Below are positions 44,285 through 54,046 of a stretch of 64,000 nt of DNA, in pieces; positions within the stretch are counted from its first letter, which is position 1; each line of letters begins with the position of its first letter. The notes under the pieces are model-generated. The model searched no databases, was not told where the DNA came from, and saw only the letters and a program-made list of their open reading frames with translations. The translations under genes were made by a program, and so were the position numbers. The DNA is from Limosilactobacillus reuteri subsp. reuteri (GTDB lineage Bacteria; Bacillota; Bacilli; Lactobacillales; Lactobacillaceae). Location of the stretch: assembly GCF_000016825.1 (NCBI RefSeq), contig NC_009513.1:248501-312500 (forward strand), written 5' to 3'.

Positions 44285-45661
44285 GTGAAAGAACAAAAGG
44301 GGACAACAATTTTTAGTATTCCAATGAAGAACAGAAAGACTAATACTTGGGATATGTTTGCCACGTGGGTCGGGGCAAATGCTAATAATGGGACATGGTT
44401 TGTCGGCGGAGTGCTCGCCGCTTGTGGATTTTCGGTTGCCATGAAGGTCTTAGTATTGTCATCTGCCTTATCATATGTATTTTTAAGTTTGGTAGGTTAC
44501 ATTGGTTATAAGACTGGGGTATCGACGATGACTTTAAGCCGTGCCTCATTTGGTGAACGGGGCAGTTATCTCCCATCATTAGTTAATATTACCCAATTTA
44601 TTGGTTGGACAGCGGTTAATACTTTTATTGCGGCCCAATCGGTAAGCATTCTTTTCCATGACTTACTAGGATGGCCTGTGTGGGGACAGCATGGCGGCTA
44701 TTTAGGGCTAGTAGTCGGGATTATTATCATGAGTATTCTCCATATCATTAGTGTTTCTAGCGGATCACGTTCAGTCCAAATGATTGAACGCTTAGGGATA
44801 ATCCTTGTTCTTGTATTCGTCATTTGGGAGTCAGTGGCTGTTTTTCGAACTGTTTCCTTTAGTCAAATTGTAAATTGGCATGTTCCTGCGCAATCAAAAA
44901 TGGCAGTCGGTGCGGCGGTCGATTATGTAGCAGCTTTTAATTTAGCTTGGGTAACTGCCGGCGCTGATTTCACCCGCTTTACTGCTAAAGAAAAGAACGC
45001 AACTTTGACGCCATTTCTTGGGGCTTTACTAGGGGTTGTATGGTTTGCTTTTATCGGCTTGATTTCAACAATTAGTATTGCGATTTCAAGTGGGGTATAT
45101 AACGCAAATAACTCTGATCCGTCAACGATTGCTAGTAAGTTAGGACTGGGGGTAGTTGCCCTTCTTGTTATTATTTTGACCTCGATGACGGCCAATGCTG
45201 TTAACTTATTAGCGGCCGGATCAGCTCTTTCAAATATCTTTATAAAGCTCAAATTAAAGTATTCATTATGGATCGTAGTATTGCTTGCGACAGTTGTGAC
45301 CTTTATTCCGATGTTTGTCGGTAGTTTCTTGAGTGCTTTTGAATCGTTCCTTGACTATGTGGGGATGGTGTTAGGCCCGACGATTGCTATTATTTGTACT
45401 GATTTTTATTTCCGTGCTCACCGGCAATATGATGTTGATGAATTAGGTAAAGTTGGTGGAAAATATTGGTATCGCGGAGGCGTCAACTGGGTAGCAATTA
45501 TTGTTTTTGCTATCGGGGTTGCCTTCTTCTTAGGGGTTCATCAGTTGCCAATCTTTGTAAATACGATTGGGGCCACATTTATTGATATGTGTTTGAGTGG
45601 TATTCTATATTATGGAATTATGTTGCTGGTTGACCGAAAGGAAGATGAATTATGCTATTAA
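44285..45661 (+). CDS. codB: Cytosine permease (NCS1 family)
   Basis: 458-residue membrane protein with about 12 hydrophobic segments; NCS1 signature near the N-terminus (NTWDMFATWVGANANNGTW). Imports cytosine for the deaminase encoded next. GTG start at 44285 after AAGGAGGAT. Overlaps codA by 10 nt. Confidence 0.94.
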   Translation: MKEQKGTTIFSIPMKNRKTNTWDMFATWVGANANNGTWFVGGVLAACGFSVAMKVLVLSSALSYVFLSLVGYIGYKTGVSTMTLSRASFGERGSYLPSLVNITQFIGWTAVNTFIAAQSVSILFHDLLGWPVWGQHGGYLGLVVGIIIMSILHIISVSSGSRSVQMIERLGIILVLVFVIWESVAVFRTVSFSQIVNWHVPAQSKMAVGAAVDYVAAFNLAWVTAGADFTRFTAKEKNATLTPFLGALLGVVWFAFIGLISTISIAISSGVYNANNSDPSTIASKLGLGVVALLVIILTSMTANAVNLLAAGSALSNIFIKLKLKYSLWIVVLLATVVTFIPMFVGSFLSAFESFLDYVGMVLGPTIAIICTDFYFRAHRQYDVDELGKVGGKYWYRGGVNWVAIIVFAIGVAFFLGVHQLPIFVNTIGATFIDMCLSGILYYGIMLLVDRKEDELCY

Positions 45662-46890
45662 AAAATGTCCATGTTGATAATCATGAAGAAGTAGTCGATG
45701 TTCGAATTCTCAATGGAAAATTTAGTGAGATTAAGGCTAACTTAGCGCCCCATGATGGTGAAGAGGTTATTGACGGTAAAGAAAATTTACTTTTGCCACC
45801 ATTTGTTGATTCTCATGTTCACTTAGATGCTACGCTTACTGCTGGTCAGCCAGAATGGAATGAAACCGGGACTTTATTTGATGGTATCCGGATTTGGAGT
45901 GAACGGAAACAAGATTTAACTAAGGAAGATGTTAAATCGCGTGCGAAAAAGACATTACTAAATATGGTTGGGCATGGAATTCAACACGTACGGAGCCATG
46001 TTGATGTGACTGATCCTCATTTGATTGCTGCCCGTGCTCTCCTCGAATTGCGTGAAGAATTAAAAGACCAAATCGACTTGCAGTTGGTTGCTTTTCCACA
46101 AGAAGGCATTCTTAGCTATCCTCATGGACGTGAATTAATGGAGCAGGCGGTCAAAGAAGGATTAGATGTCGTTGGTGGTATTCCCCATTTTGAGTTTACA
46201 ACTGAATATGGGTGGCAATCTGTTCATTTCTTAATGGCCCTCGCAGATAAGTACGATCGTTTAGTTGACGTCCACTGTGATGAAATCGATGACCCAGCTT
46301 CGCGTAACCTTGAAGTTTTAGCGACCGAAGCTTATGAACGAGGGATGAAGGACCGGGTCACGGCAAGTCATACGACAGCGATGGGCTCATATAATGATGC
46401 TTATACTTATAAATTATTCCGTCTATTAAAGATGAGTGATATTAATTTTGTATCTAATCCATTAGTTAATGTTCACCTTGGCGGCCGTTTCGATACTTAC
46501 CCAAAGCGTCGCGGCGTTACTCGGATTAAGGAATTAACAGGAGCTGGGATTAATGTTTCCTTTGGGGAAGATGATATCCAAGATCCGTGGAATCCTCTCG
46601 GCGATGGTAACATGTTAGATGCAGTTACGATGGGTGTTTATATTGCTCACTTGATGGGGTATCACCAACTGCAAGATGCCTTTAATTACGTAACCTATAA
46701 CGGTGCTAAGACATTGCATATTAGTGATAATTATGGAATTGAAGTAGGAAAACCGGCAAACTGTATCTTATTGAATGCCCACGATTTCTATAATGCTCTT
46801 AATAAGCATGTTGAAGTTCTTTATAATATTCGTCATGGGAAAGTCCTTGCCGAGACGAAACCAGCTGAAACCAAAGTTAATATCAAATAA
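45652..46890 (+). CDS. codA: Cytosine deaminase (amidohydrolase)
   Basis: Deaminates cytosine to uracil for pyrimidine salvage. 412 residues. Metal ligands are in DSHVHLDA, DVHCDE, ASHTTAMG and the Asp of GEDDIQDPWNPLGDG. It is like E. coli CodA rather than the small fungal-type enzyme, and should also act on 5-fluorocytosine. Same operon as codB and so under the PyrR-type leader. Confidence 0.95.
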   Translation: MLLKNVHVDNHEEVVDVRILNGKFSEIKANLAPHDGEEVIDGKENLLLPPFVDSHVHLDATLTAGQPEWNETGTLFDGIRIWSERKQDLTKEDVKSRAKKTLLNMVGHGIQHVRSHVDVTDPHLIAARALLELREELKDQIDLQLVAFPQEGILSYPHGRELMEQAVKEGLDVVGGIPHFEFTTEYGWQSVHFLMALADKYDRLVDVHCDEIDDPASRNLEVLATEAYERGMKDRVTASHTTAMGSYNDAYTYKLFRLLKMSDINFVSNPLVNVHLGGRFDTYPKRRGVTRIKELTGAGINVSFGEDDIQDPWNPLGDGNMLDAVTMGVYIAHLMGYHQLQDAFNYVTYNGAKTLHISDNYGIEVGKPANCILLNAHDFYNALNKHVEVLYNIRHGKVLAETKPAETKVNIK

Positions 46891-46915
46891 AATTAAAAAA
46901 AACTCATAATAGTTA

Positions 46916-47240
46916 TTGACAAGTTAGGGAATGACCGGTATATTATATCCAACAATTAAATTTAGATTAGAAAAACATTGAAGGAAATAACGATTTGAAA
47001 TTGGTGACAGAGAATTAGCGGGTGGTGTGAGCTGATCGAGATTTCTAATTGTTAATCGTTCCTGAGTTACCGGCTGAAACCAAGTAAGCTGAGGTTGGCT
47101 GCCATCCATTATTTTGGCCACAAATGATTGTTTGTGAATGAGAGGATTGACTACGAGTTGATCAAAGTAGGATGGTACCGCGCAGAAGCGTTCTTACAAT
47201 TGCGATGAAGCAATGTAAGGACGCTTTTTTCTTTCTAAAT
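46916..47240 (+). promoter_or_regulatory. T-box riboswitch, probable tyrosine specifier
   Basis: Promoter TTGACA (46916-46921), 17-nt spacer, TATATT (46939-46944). The leader contains stem I elements: ACAGAGA, GGGTGGTGTGAGC and CCTGAG. The T-box core GGATGGTACCGCGC is at 47170-47183 and the terminator GCGTTCTTACA/TGTAAGGACGC plus T run at 47188-47230. After CCTGAGT the next triplet is TAC (47068-47070), pointing to tRNA-Tyr; UGGU in the T-box needs a tRNA ending ACCA, which fits Tyr. ACC (Thr) one base later is the main alternative. Confidence 0.9.
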
Positions 47241-47274
47241 TTTAAGAAAATATTTTGTCTTGGAGGTAATTATT

Positions 47275-48066
47275 ATGACTGAATTAAACGCACGACAGGA
47301 AGAATTTGCTAAGGCTCTTTTTGAAGCTTATGACACTAATACGCCATTAAACGAGGAAGAATGGAAAGATGTTGTTACTGATGATGAAACCGCATATGCA
47401 GTTCAAGATGCGGTAGTAAAGTTAAAAGGAAAGCCAACTGCAGGCTATAAAGTTTCGTTAACTAGTAAAGAAACTCAAGACATGTTTGATGCTGATTCAC
47501 CATTGTACGGACAACAAGTTGCTGAACGATTCCTCCAGTCACCAGCGGATGTTGACTTGCAGATGTTAAATGAACCGTTATTAGAGGTTGAATTAACCTT
47601 CCGTGCAAAAGAAGACTTGCAGCCTAGTGATACATTAGAAGATTTATTTCATAAGGTAACTGTTGCGGGTGCCTTAGAATTGCCTGATGCACGTTTTGTC
47701 GACTGGTTTCCAGATTTAGGAAAATATAATGTAATGGCTGATTGTGCTGTTGGTGGTCTTGTTGTATATGGTGAAGAACATGATGCAGATAGTGTATTTG
47801 AAAACGTTGACGATGCTGCTAATGTTCATGCTGTTTTATTCAAAGATGGTGAGAAATTAAAAGAAGGGGTATCATCAGAAGTTTTGGGCAATCCCTTTAA
47901 GTCTCTTCAATGGTTAGTGCAAAAATTAGCTGAACAAGGAAAAGCATTTACCAAGGGCCAAATGGTATCATCCGGAACATTTGTCTTACCACCTAAGCTC
48001 ACTGCTGGTAAGTGGGAAGTTGAGTTTGATAGCGGTTTAGGAAACGTTGTAGTTAATGCGAAATAA
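47275..48066 (+). CDS. 2-keto-4-pentenoate hydratase / FAH-family protein
   Basis: 263-residue protein of the MhpD/fumarylacetoacetate-hydrolase-fold family, whose members hydrate or decarboxylate 2-keto acids with a divalent metal. Likely metal residues lie in LEVELTFRA (Glu pair) and ALELPDARFVDW. I choose ATG 47275 after TTGGAGGT. It is the only gene behind the T-box, has no aromatic-degradation neighbours, and ends in a bidirectional hairpin. The actual substrate in this lactobacillus is unknown. Confidence 0.8.
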   Translation: MTELNARQEEFAKALFEAYDTNTPLNEEEWKDVVTDDETAYAVQDAVVKLKGKPTAGYKVSLTSKETQDMFDADSPLYGQQVAERFLQSPADVDLQMLNEPLLEVELTFRAKEDLQPSDTLEDLFHKVTVAGALELPDARFVDWFPDLGKYNVMADCAVGGLVVYGEEHDADSVFENVDDAANVHAVLFKDGEKLKEGVSSEVLGNPFKSLQWLVQKLAEQGKAFTKGQMVSSGTFVLPPKLTAGKWEVEFDSGLGNVVVNAK

Positions 48067-48130
48067 GTGTTGAAAGCAGGTGGGAAAATTGGGTGAGGAA
48101 TCGCCAGCGGAAATTAATATTTTGAGAATT

Positions 48131-48174
48131 AAAAAGCGATCTGTGGTTGAGTTAATCACAGGTCGCTTTAATAT
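48131..48174. terminator. Bidirectional terminator
   Basis: AAAGCGATCTGTGGTT and AATCACAGGTCGCTTT arms between convergent genes. Confidence 0.85.
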
Positions 48175-48813
48175 TTAATAGCTTTGGTGCAAGTCTTCAA
48201 TTTCTGAAACTTCCAACCCTTTTTTCTCAAGTCGTTTAACAATTCGTTCCATCTTTTCTTTAGTAACATCAGCAGGCAAGGTGTATAAGACTCGTTTCAT
48301 TGTCTCGTCTTTGGGATCGAGTGAAATGACATTTACGATCTGACAAAAACGAGTGATTTCTTTGGCAGCCGTTACCAGCGCTCCCCGTTCATCAGGAGTA
48401 ATAACAGTTAAAACATAACTCCCATTATTCACGTTCCAGCCAGCAGCTAACATCCGTAAAAGACTATTATGGGTTAAAATCCCATAAAACTGATTATTGT
48501 TATCCAATACCGCAATATATGGAAGGTCTCGAATAGCAAAGAAGATAGAGAAGAAAGCCGCGTTAATTGAGATAAATTTAGTAGCATTCTTTAATAATGC
48601 AGTTACCGGTAAATGCATATCCCCCTGTCGTGCTTTATGCCGGTAAAGATGCATCTTATAAATATTTCCCCGAAAGATCTTTCCTGACTTATCAAGAACT
48701 GGGACACACCGATAGCCGGTATCCTCCAAGACAGTCAGAGCCTCATCCAATGTCGCTGTTTCTGGAAGAGTTGTTAAGGTTGCTTTGGGTTTGATTAATG
48801 AATTGAAAATCAT
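48175..48813 (-). CDS. CBS-ACT domain protein (c-di-AMP-binding CbpA-like)
   Basis: 212 residues: two CBS motifs (about 10-130; TTLPETATLDEALTVLEDTG and the second ending in NNQFYGILTHNSLL) then an ACT domain (about 133-212; SYVLTVITPDERGALVTAAK). This architecture is that of Listeria CbpA, which binds cyclic di-AMP; binding here is inferred. I choose ATG 48813 because the ATG at 48822 overlaps the AAAAGGA ribosome site. Monocistronic. Confidence 0.82.
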   Translation of the reverse strand: MIFNSLIKPKATLTTLPETATLDEALTVLEDTGYRCVPVLDKSGKIFRGNIYKMHLYRHKARQGDMHLPVTALLKNATKFISINAAFFSIFFAIRDLPYIAVLDNNNQFYGILTHNSLLRMLAAGWNVNNGSYVLTVITPDERGALVTAAKEITRFCQIVNVISLDPKDETMKRVLYTLPADVTKEKMERIVKRLEKKGLEVSEIEDLHQSY

Positions 48814-48941
48814 AATTAACATCCTTTTTATCGATTAAATGCACTCACTATAATAACACATTTCTATCAAAAGGATTAGAAAAAGATTAGAAGATTTATG
48901 CTGTTAATTCAAATTAGTATGCTGAAAAAAGTAACATAGGG

Positions 48942-48947
48942 TATAAT
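48942..48947 (+). promoter_or_regulatory. -10 element ahead of pth
   Basis: TATAAT at 48942-48947; the -35 is weak. The 72-nt leader that follows contains GACCGTGCGGCTTTTTTGCG, which could form a small hairpin. Confidence 0.5.
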
Positions 48948-49018
48948 ACTAGTTAAAATTTATGCTGGACGGGAAAAGTGACCGTGCGGCTTTTTTGCGT
49001 GAAAGGAATGAAAGAATA

Positions 49019-49579
49019 ATGAAAATGATTGTTGGCTTAGGAAACATTGGGACGCGGTATGATGAAACCCGTCATAATACTGGCTTTATGGTGGTTGATC
49101 AACTAGCACGAGATTATCATCTAGGAGCATTCACCCACCTAAAACAAGAAGCAGTCGCAGTCAGTGGGGTAATTAATGGTGAAAAAGTAATGTTGGTCAA
49201 GCCGACGACGTTCATGAATGATTCAGGACGAGCAGTCGGACCATTAGTAGACTATTATGATATTGACTTGGATGATCTCGTAATTGTTAATGACGACTTG
49301 GATATGCCAGTTGGCAAAGTACGTTTAAAAACACATGGGGCTTCAGGCGGTCATAATGGACTTAAAAGCATTATCAGCGTGTTAGGAACCAAGAACTTTA
49401 ATCGGGTAAAAGTAGGGATTGACCATCCCCAACATGGAACAGTGGTTAGTCATGTCTTAGGTAAATTTTCTAAAGAAGAACGTCCTAAATTTGACCAAGC
49501 AGTTGAACAAGCTGAGCATGCATTAGAAGACTGGATTAATGGAGAAGACTTTGCCAAGTTAATGAATGCTTATAATTAA
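49019..49579 (+). CDS. pth: Peptidyl-tRNA hydrolase
   Basis: Recycles tRNA from dropped-off peptidyl-tRNA. 186 residues: IVGLGNIGTRYDETRHNTGF with the catalytic His, and KPTTFMNDSGRAV. I choose ATG 49019 behind GAAAGGAATGAAAG; the open frame reaches back to 48962 but adds no family sequence. mfd follows after 18 nt. Confidence 0.97.
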   Translation: MKMIVGLGNIGTRYDETRHNTGFMVVDQLARDYHLGAFTHLKQEAVAVSGVINGEKVMLVKPTTFMNDSGRAVGPLVDYYDIDLDDLVIVNDDLDMPVGKVRLKTHGASGGHNGLKSIISVLGTKNFNRVKVGIDHPQHGTVVSHVLGKFSKEERPKFDQAVEQAEHALEDWINGEDFAKLMNAYN

Positions 49580-49597
49580 AATAGAAAGGTGGCGTTG

Positions 49598-52500
49598 ATG
49601 GTGCAAATAGAAAATTTAATCGAGAAGACGCCATCATTTAAACAAATTACGGCTGACCTCCAACCCAAGAACCATCAATTGATAACGGGAATTTCTGGAT
49701 CAGCGCGAACTGAATTGCTAAGTGCTCTTTCTAAAGAAGGGCAGCGACCAATTTTAGTAGTGACCGACACAATTTCCCATATGCAGGAATTAGCTAGTGA
49801 TTTAGAGAACCTTCTTCCTGCCAATCGTGTTTATCAGTTTCCGGTTGAAGAGGTTTTAGCAGCGGAAGTAGCAACTAGTTCTCCTAACTATCGTCTTCAA
49901 CGGGTACTGGCCTTAAATGCGTTGATTAATAACGAACCGGCAGTTGTAGTTGCGTCTGCTGCGGGGTTACGGCGCAATATTATTTCACCAGAATACTTTG
50001 CTCAGTCCTCGTTAAAGATTAAGACTGGCGGGGAAGTGGATCCAGTAAAAATTCGGCAACAATTAAGCGCAATGGGGTACCAATATCAAAAAATGGTCTT
50101 GCGTCCTGGTGATTTTGCGATTCGTGGATCGATTATTGATATCTATGCCTTAAATACTGATAATCCGGTTAGAATTGATCTTTTTGATACAGAAGTTGAT
50201 TCACTTCGGTATTTTGATGCTAGTACCCAACGGAGTATTGATAATGTTGAAGAAGTTCAGATACTGCCAGCGACAGACTTTATTATCCCAGCGACAGAAT
50301 TTTCGCGGGTGTATGAAGCCCTTGATACTGAATACAAAAAGGTAGTGAAGGAGTTAAGTGCTGACGATGCTGATATTAAACAGCAGGTGGCTAACCGCTT
50401 TGAACCATTATTGAACGCGCTTAAGAACCAGCATTTGCCTAATGAACTTTTAGAATTTAGCAACCTAGTTTATCCGACAAAGCATTCCTTATTTGATTAT
50501 CTTCCTGATGATGGGACAATTTACTTTGATGACTTGACGCGGATAAAGCAATTTGCCAAGCAGATGACCCAGGAAGATGCAGGCTGGTTTAAAGATAAGG
50601 TTGCTCACCATCAATTAACGGATGTTCCAGATCTTAGCAATGACGTATCGACCATAATAAAAAAAGACCTGCATCCGCAAATTTATGGCGCCCTATTTAA
50701 AAAAGGTCTCGGTAATATTAAACTTAGCCAAATTACTGACCTAAAAAGCAGAACCATGCAACGTTTCTTTGGGCAAATGCCACTACTGAAAGCTGAACTT
50801 CAACGGTGGATTGATCAAGGGCAAACGGTAATCCTGATGGCTAATAGTCCAGAACGACGAAAGCAAATTGCCCAAACGCTTGCTGACTTTGATATCACCG
50901 CAACAGAAACTGAATTAACAAATATCAAGCCGAATGTTGTGCAAATTGTTGCTGCTAACTTAAACAATGGGTTTGAAATGCCGCTTGCTGGGCTGGTGGT
51001 TATTACAGAAAGCGAGATGTTTAAGCAGGTAAAAAGGGTTCATCATCGTCCACAAAAACTTGCCAATGCCGAACGGTTAAAAAATTATACTGACCTTAAA
51101 CCGGGTGACTATGTAGTTCATGTCAATCATGGAATTGGGATTTTTAGTGGAATTAAGACGATGGAAGTTGACCATGTTCACCAAGACTACATGATCATCA
51201 ATTACCGAGATAACGCTCAGATATATGTTCCAGTAACCCAGCTAAACCTTGTCCAAAAGTATGTATCATCAGAATCTAAGACCCCGCATATCAACAAGCT
51301 TGGCGGTAACGAATGGGCAAAGACTAAGCGACGCGTTTCTTCAAAAATTGAAGATATCGCTGATGAATTAGTTGACTTATATGCTAAGCGAGAAGCGGAG
51401 AAGGGGTATGCTTTTCCGAAAGACGATTATCTCCAAAAACAATTTGATGCTAATTTCCCATATAATGAGACTCGTGATCAGTTGCGGAGTATTGATGAAA
51501 TTAAAGAGGATATGGAAAAGCCAAAGCCGATGGATCGACTATTGGTGGGGGATGTCGGCTATGGTAAAACCGAAGTTGCAATGCGGGCAATTTTTAAGGC
51601 AGTCACTGGAGGAAAGCAGGTTGCCTTCCTTGTACCAACAACTGTTCTTGCCCAGCAACATTACAACACCCTCATGCGCCGGTTTGAAGGCTTCCCAATC
51701 AACATTGCCTTAATGTCACGTTTCAAGACGCCGAAAGAGCTAAAAGAGACAGAAGCAGGATTAAAGGATGGAAGCGTCGATGTTGTTGTTGGGACCCACC
51801 GAATCCTATCAAAGGATGTTGAGTTTAAGGATCTTGGGCTGTTAATTGTTGATGAGGAACAGCGCTTTGGGGTTAAGCACAAGGAAAAACTAAAGCAATT
51901 AAAAAATAATGTTGATGTTTTAACCTTAACGGCAACCCCGATCCCCCGGACATTACACATGTCAATGCTGGGTGTACGAGATTTATCAGTCCTTGAAACA
52001 CCGCCAGCTGGTCGTTACCCAATCCAAACCTATGTAATGGAGCAAAATAGTAGTGCGATTCGCGATGGGATTATTCGTGAAATGCAACGCGGCGGACAGG
52101 TTTATTACCTTCATAATCGTGTTCATGACATTGAAGAGACAGTGGCATGGTTACAAGAACTTGTTCCTGAAGCCCGGATTGGCTATATTAATGGTCAGAT
52201 GAGTGAAAATGAACTGGAGACAGTCCTCTATGAGTTTATTCAAGGAAATTATGATGTATTAGTGACTACCTCGATTATTGAAACGGGGGTTGATATCCCG
52301 AATGCGAATACCCTCTTTGTTGAAAATGCTGATCGGATGGGGTTAGCACAGCTATATCAGATTCGCGGACGGATTGGCCGTAGTAATCGGGTGGCTTATG
52401 CTTACTTTATGTATCAGCCTAATAAGGTCCTAACCGAATTAGGAGAAAAGCGGCTAGCTGCAATTCGTGATTTTACCGAGTTGGGGTCTGGATTTAAGAT

Positions 52501-53137
52501 TGCGATGCGGGATCTTGCTATTCGGGGAGCTGGTAACCTTTTGGGAAAACAACAACATGGGTTTATCGATTCTGTTGGTTATGACCTATATTCGGCGATG
52601 CTTAGTGATGCGGTAGCTAAAAAGCAGGGTAAGAAGCAAACTATTCACTCCGATGCCGAAGTTGAGTTAGGGGTTGAAGCTTACCTGCCAACGGATTATA
52701 TTGCAGATCAACGGCAAAAGATTGAATTATATAAGACAATTCGCCAAGCTAAGACGGATGAAGAAATTATTGATATTCAAGGTGACTTGATTGATCGGTT
52801 TGGTGATTATCCAGCACCGGTTGGGACGCTGTTGCTTGTGAGCCAATTGAAGAATCATGCTGACCTGGCAATGATTGCTGAAATTAAACGGCAACGGGAT
52901 AATATTAATATTAAATTTACCGAACGTGCTAGCCGCTTAATTAAAGCCCCTGCAATAATTAAGGAGATAGCTAATACGCGGTTTAAAGCGACGATTGGTG
53001 AAGATAATCAGCAACTAACGATTCGGCTGGTTATTCAACCTAAAATGACTACTGATGATTGGCTTCACCAGCTACTACAATTTGTAACGGCTTTAGGAAA
53101 TGTTATGCAAGCCGATGAAAAAGGAGCGGAAAAATGA
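49598..53137 (+). CDS. mfd: Transcription-repair coupling factor
   Basis: Removes RNA polymerase stalled at DNA damage and recruits UvrA. 1179 residues: N-terminal UvrB-like region, RNA polymerase-interacting domain with GDYVVHVNHGIGIFSG, translocase motifs GDVGYGKTEVA (Walker A), DEEQRFG, TATPIPRTLHMS and QIRGRIGRS, and a C-terminal TRCF domain. I use ATG 49598 because the GTG at 49589 overlaps the AAAGG site. Confidence 0.97.
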   Translation: MVQIENLIEKTPSFKQITADLQPKNHQLITGISGSARTELLSALSKEGQRPILVVTDTISHMQELASDLENLLPANRVYQFPVEEVLAAEVATSSPNYRLQRVLALNALINNEPAVVVASAAGLRRNIISPEYFAQSSLKIKTGGEVDPVKIRQQLSAMGYQYQKMVLRPGDFAIRGSIIDIYALNTDNPVRIDLFDTEVDSLRYFDASTQRSIDNVEEVQILPATDFIIPATEFSRVYEALDTEYKKVVKELSADDADIKQQVANRFEPLLNALKNQHLPNELLEFSNLVYPTKHSLFDYLPDDGTIYFDDLTRIKQFAKQMTQEDAGWFKDKVAHHQLTDVPDLSNDVSTIIKKDLHPQIYGALFKKGLGNIKLSQITDLKSRTMQRFFGQMPLLKAELQRWIDQGQTVILMANSPERRKQIAQTLADFDITATETELTNIKPNVVQIVAANLNNGFEMPLAGLVVITESEMFKQVKRVHHRPQKLANAERLKNYTDLKPGDYVVHVNHGIGIFSGIKTMEVDHVHQDYMIINYRDNAQIYVPVTQLNLVQKYVSSESKTPHINKLGGNEWAKTKRRVSSKIEDIADELVDLYAKREAEKGYAFPKDDYLQKQFDANFPYNETRDQLRSIDEIKEDMEKPKPMDRLLVGDVGYGKTEVAMRAIFKAVTGGKQVAFLVPTTVLAQQHYNTLMRRFEGFPINIALMSRFKTPKELKETEAGLKDGSVDVVVGTHRILSKDVEFKDLGLLIVDEEQRFGVKHKEKLKQLKNNVDVLTLTATPIPRTLHMSMLGVRDLSVLETPPAGRYPIQTYVMEQNSSAIRDGIIREMQRGGQVYYLHNRVHDIEETVAWLQELVPEARIGYINGQMSENELETVLYEFIQGNYDVLVTTSIIETGVDIPNANTLFVENADRMGLAQLYQIRGRIGRSNRVAYAYFMYQPNKVLTELGEKRLAAIRDFTELGSGFKIAMRDLAIRGAGNLLGKQQHGFIDSVGYDLYSAMLSDAVAKKQGKKQTIHSDAEVELGVEAYLPTDYIADQRQKIELYKTIRQAKTDEEIIDIQGDLIDRFGDYPAPVGTLLLVSQLKNHADLAMIAEIKRQRDNINIKFTERASRLIKAPAIIKEIANTRFKATIGEDNQQLTIRLVIQPKMTTDDWLHQLLQFVTALGNVMQADEKGAEK

Positions 53138-53406
53138 GATTAGATAAATTTTTAAAAGTATCACGAATTATTAAACGTCGATCAATCGCTAAGGAAATCG
53201 CGGATCAAGGACGGATCTTAATTAATGGGCAACCAGCAAAATCATCCAGTCGGGTAGCGGTTGGTGATACTTTAACAATTAAGTTTGGTAATAAGACCGA
53301 AACAGTTAAGATTAATCGGATTGTTGAAACGACGAAAAAGAGTGAAGCGGAAGATATGTATGAAATTATTGATGAAACTTACGCGGAATCCTTTGACCAA
53401 CTATAA
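53134..53406 (+). CDS. rqcP: RNA-binding S4 domain protein (RqcP/YabO)
   Basis: 90-residue Hsp15-like S4 protein that in B. subtilis (RqcP) binds stalled 50S subunits and helps add alanine tails in ribosome rescue. S4 motif MRLDKFLKVSRIIKRRSIAKE. ATGA overlap with mfd. Its neighbours pth and mfd match the conserved order. Confidence 0.93.
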   Translation: MRLDKFLKVSRIIKRRSIAKEIADQGRILINGQPAKSSSRVAVGDTLTIKFGNKTETVKINRIVETTKKSEAEDMYEIIDETYAESFDQL

Positions 53407-53506
53407 TGTCTTCTGAGATATAAAAAAGTTGATAATCATATGGACATTCTCCGCGGTATCTTGCTATACTTAAAGCGTGATAAGTTAAAATGGAGGGGAA
53501 TGTCAG

Positions 53507-53863
53507 ATGAAAGGACAATCTGATAGCAAAATTTCACAATTAAATACCCCATATGCCCGCCAAGTTTCGAATCAAAAAACATATAATCGGCATGTGCATA
53601 AGCGCCGTTGTCAGCGGATTATTGCCGTTTTTTTGGTTATATTCTTAATCTTTGGAATTCAGATATTTCAGAGTAAACGGACATTAGCGGATATTAATGG
53701 CAATATTCGACACGCACAATCACAATTAACAAAACAAAAGCAAAAGAATCAACAACTGCAACGTCAAATTAAGTTGTTGCATAATCCCGAATATATTCAG
53801 CAGGTTATCCGTGCCAAGTATAACTACTCTAAGAAGGGCGAGATAATCTATAATTTGAACTAA
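53507..53863 (+). CDS. divIC: Septum formation initiator DivIC
   Basis: 118-residue divisome protein. A basic cytoplasmic N-terminus (1-43), one helix (about 44-63, IIAVFLVIFLIFGIQIF), an extracellular coiled coil (about 68-100) and the conserved NPEYIQQVIRAKYNYSKKGE end. Position between yabO-like and S1-domain genes is conserved. Confidence 0.93.
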   Translation: MKGQSDSKISQLNTPYARQVSNQKTYNRHVHKRRCQRIIAVFLVIFLIFGIQIFQSKRTLADINGNIRHAQSQLTKQKQKNQQLQRQIKLLHNPEYIQQVIRAKYNYSKKGEIIYNLN

Positions 53864-54046
53864 TGATCACAAAATAGGATGTTTTTAGTAGGGTTAGAAT
53901 ATTTTAAATGTTAAAATTAAAAATGTAATTGGGTGATTTTTCAGCTTAGTTTTTTATGAGAAGTTATTTTCATACGTTTTCAAGATGAAGTTATGATATA
54001 CTCAAATACAAAAATATGAGATGGTTCAGGAGGATCTATAGGTTTC

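Noticed and set aside
48962..49018. Leader peptide or N-terminal extension of pth
   Set aside because: The frame is open but lacks family similarity, and the ribosome site favours 49019.
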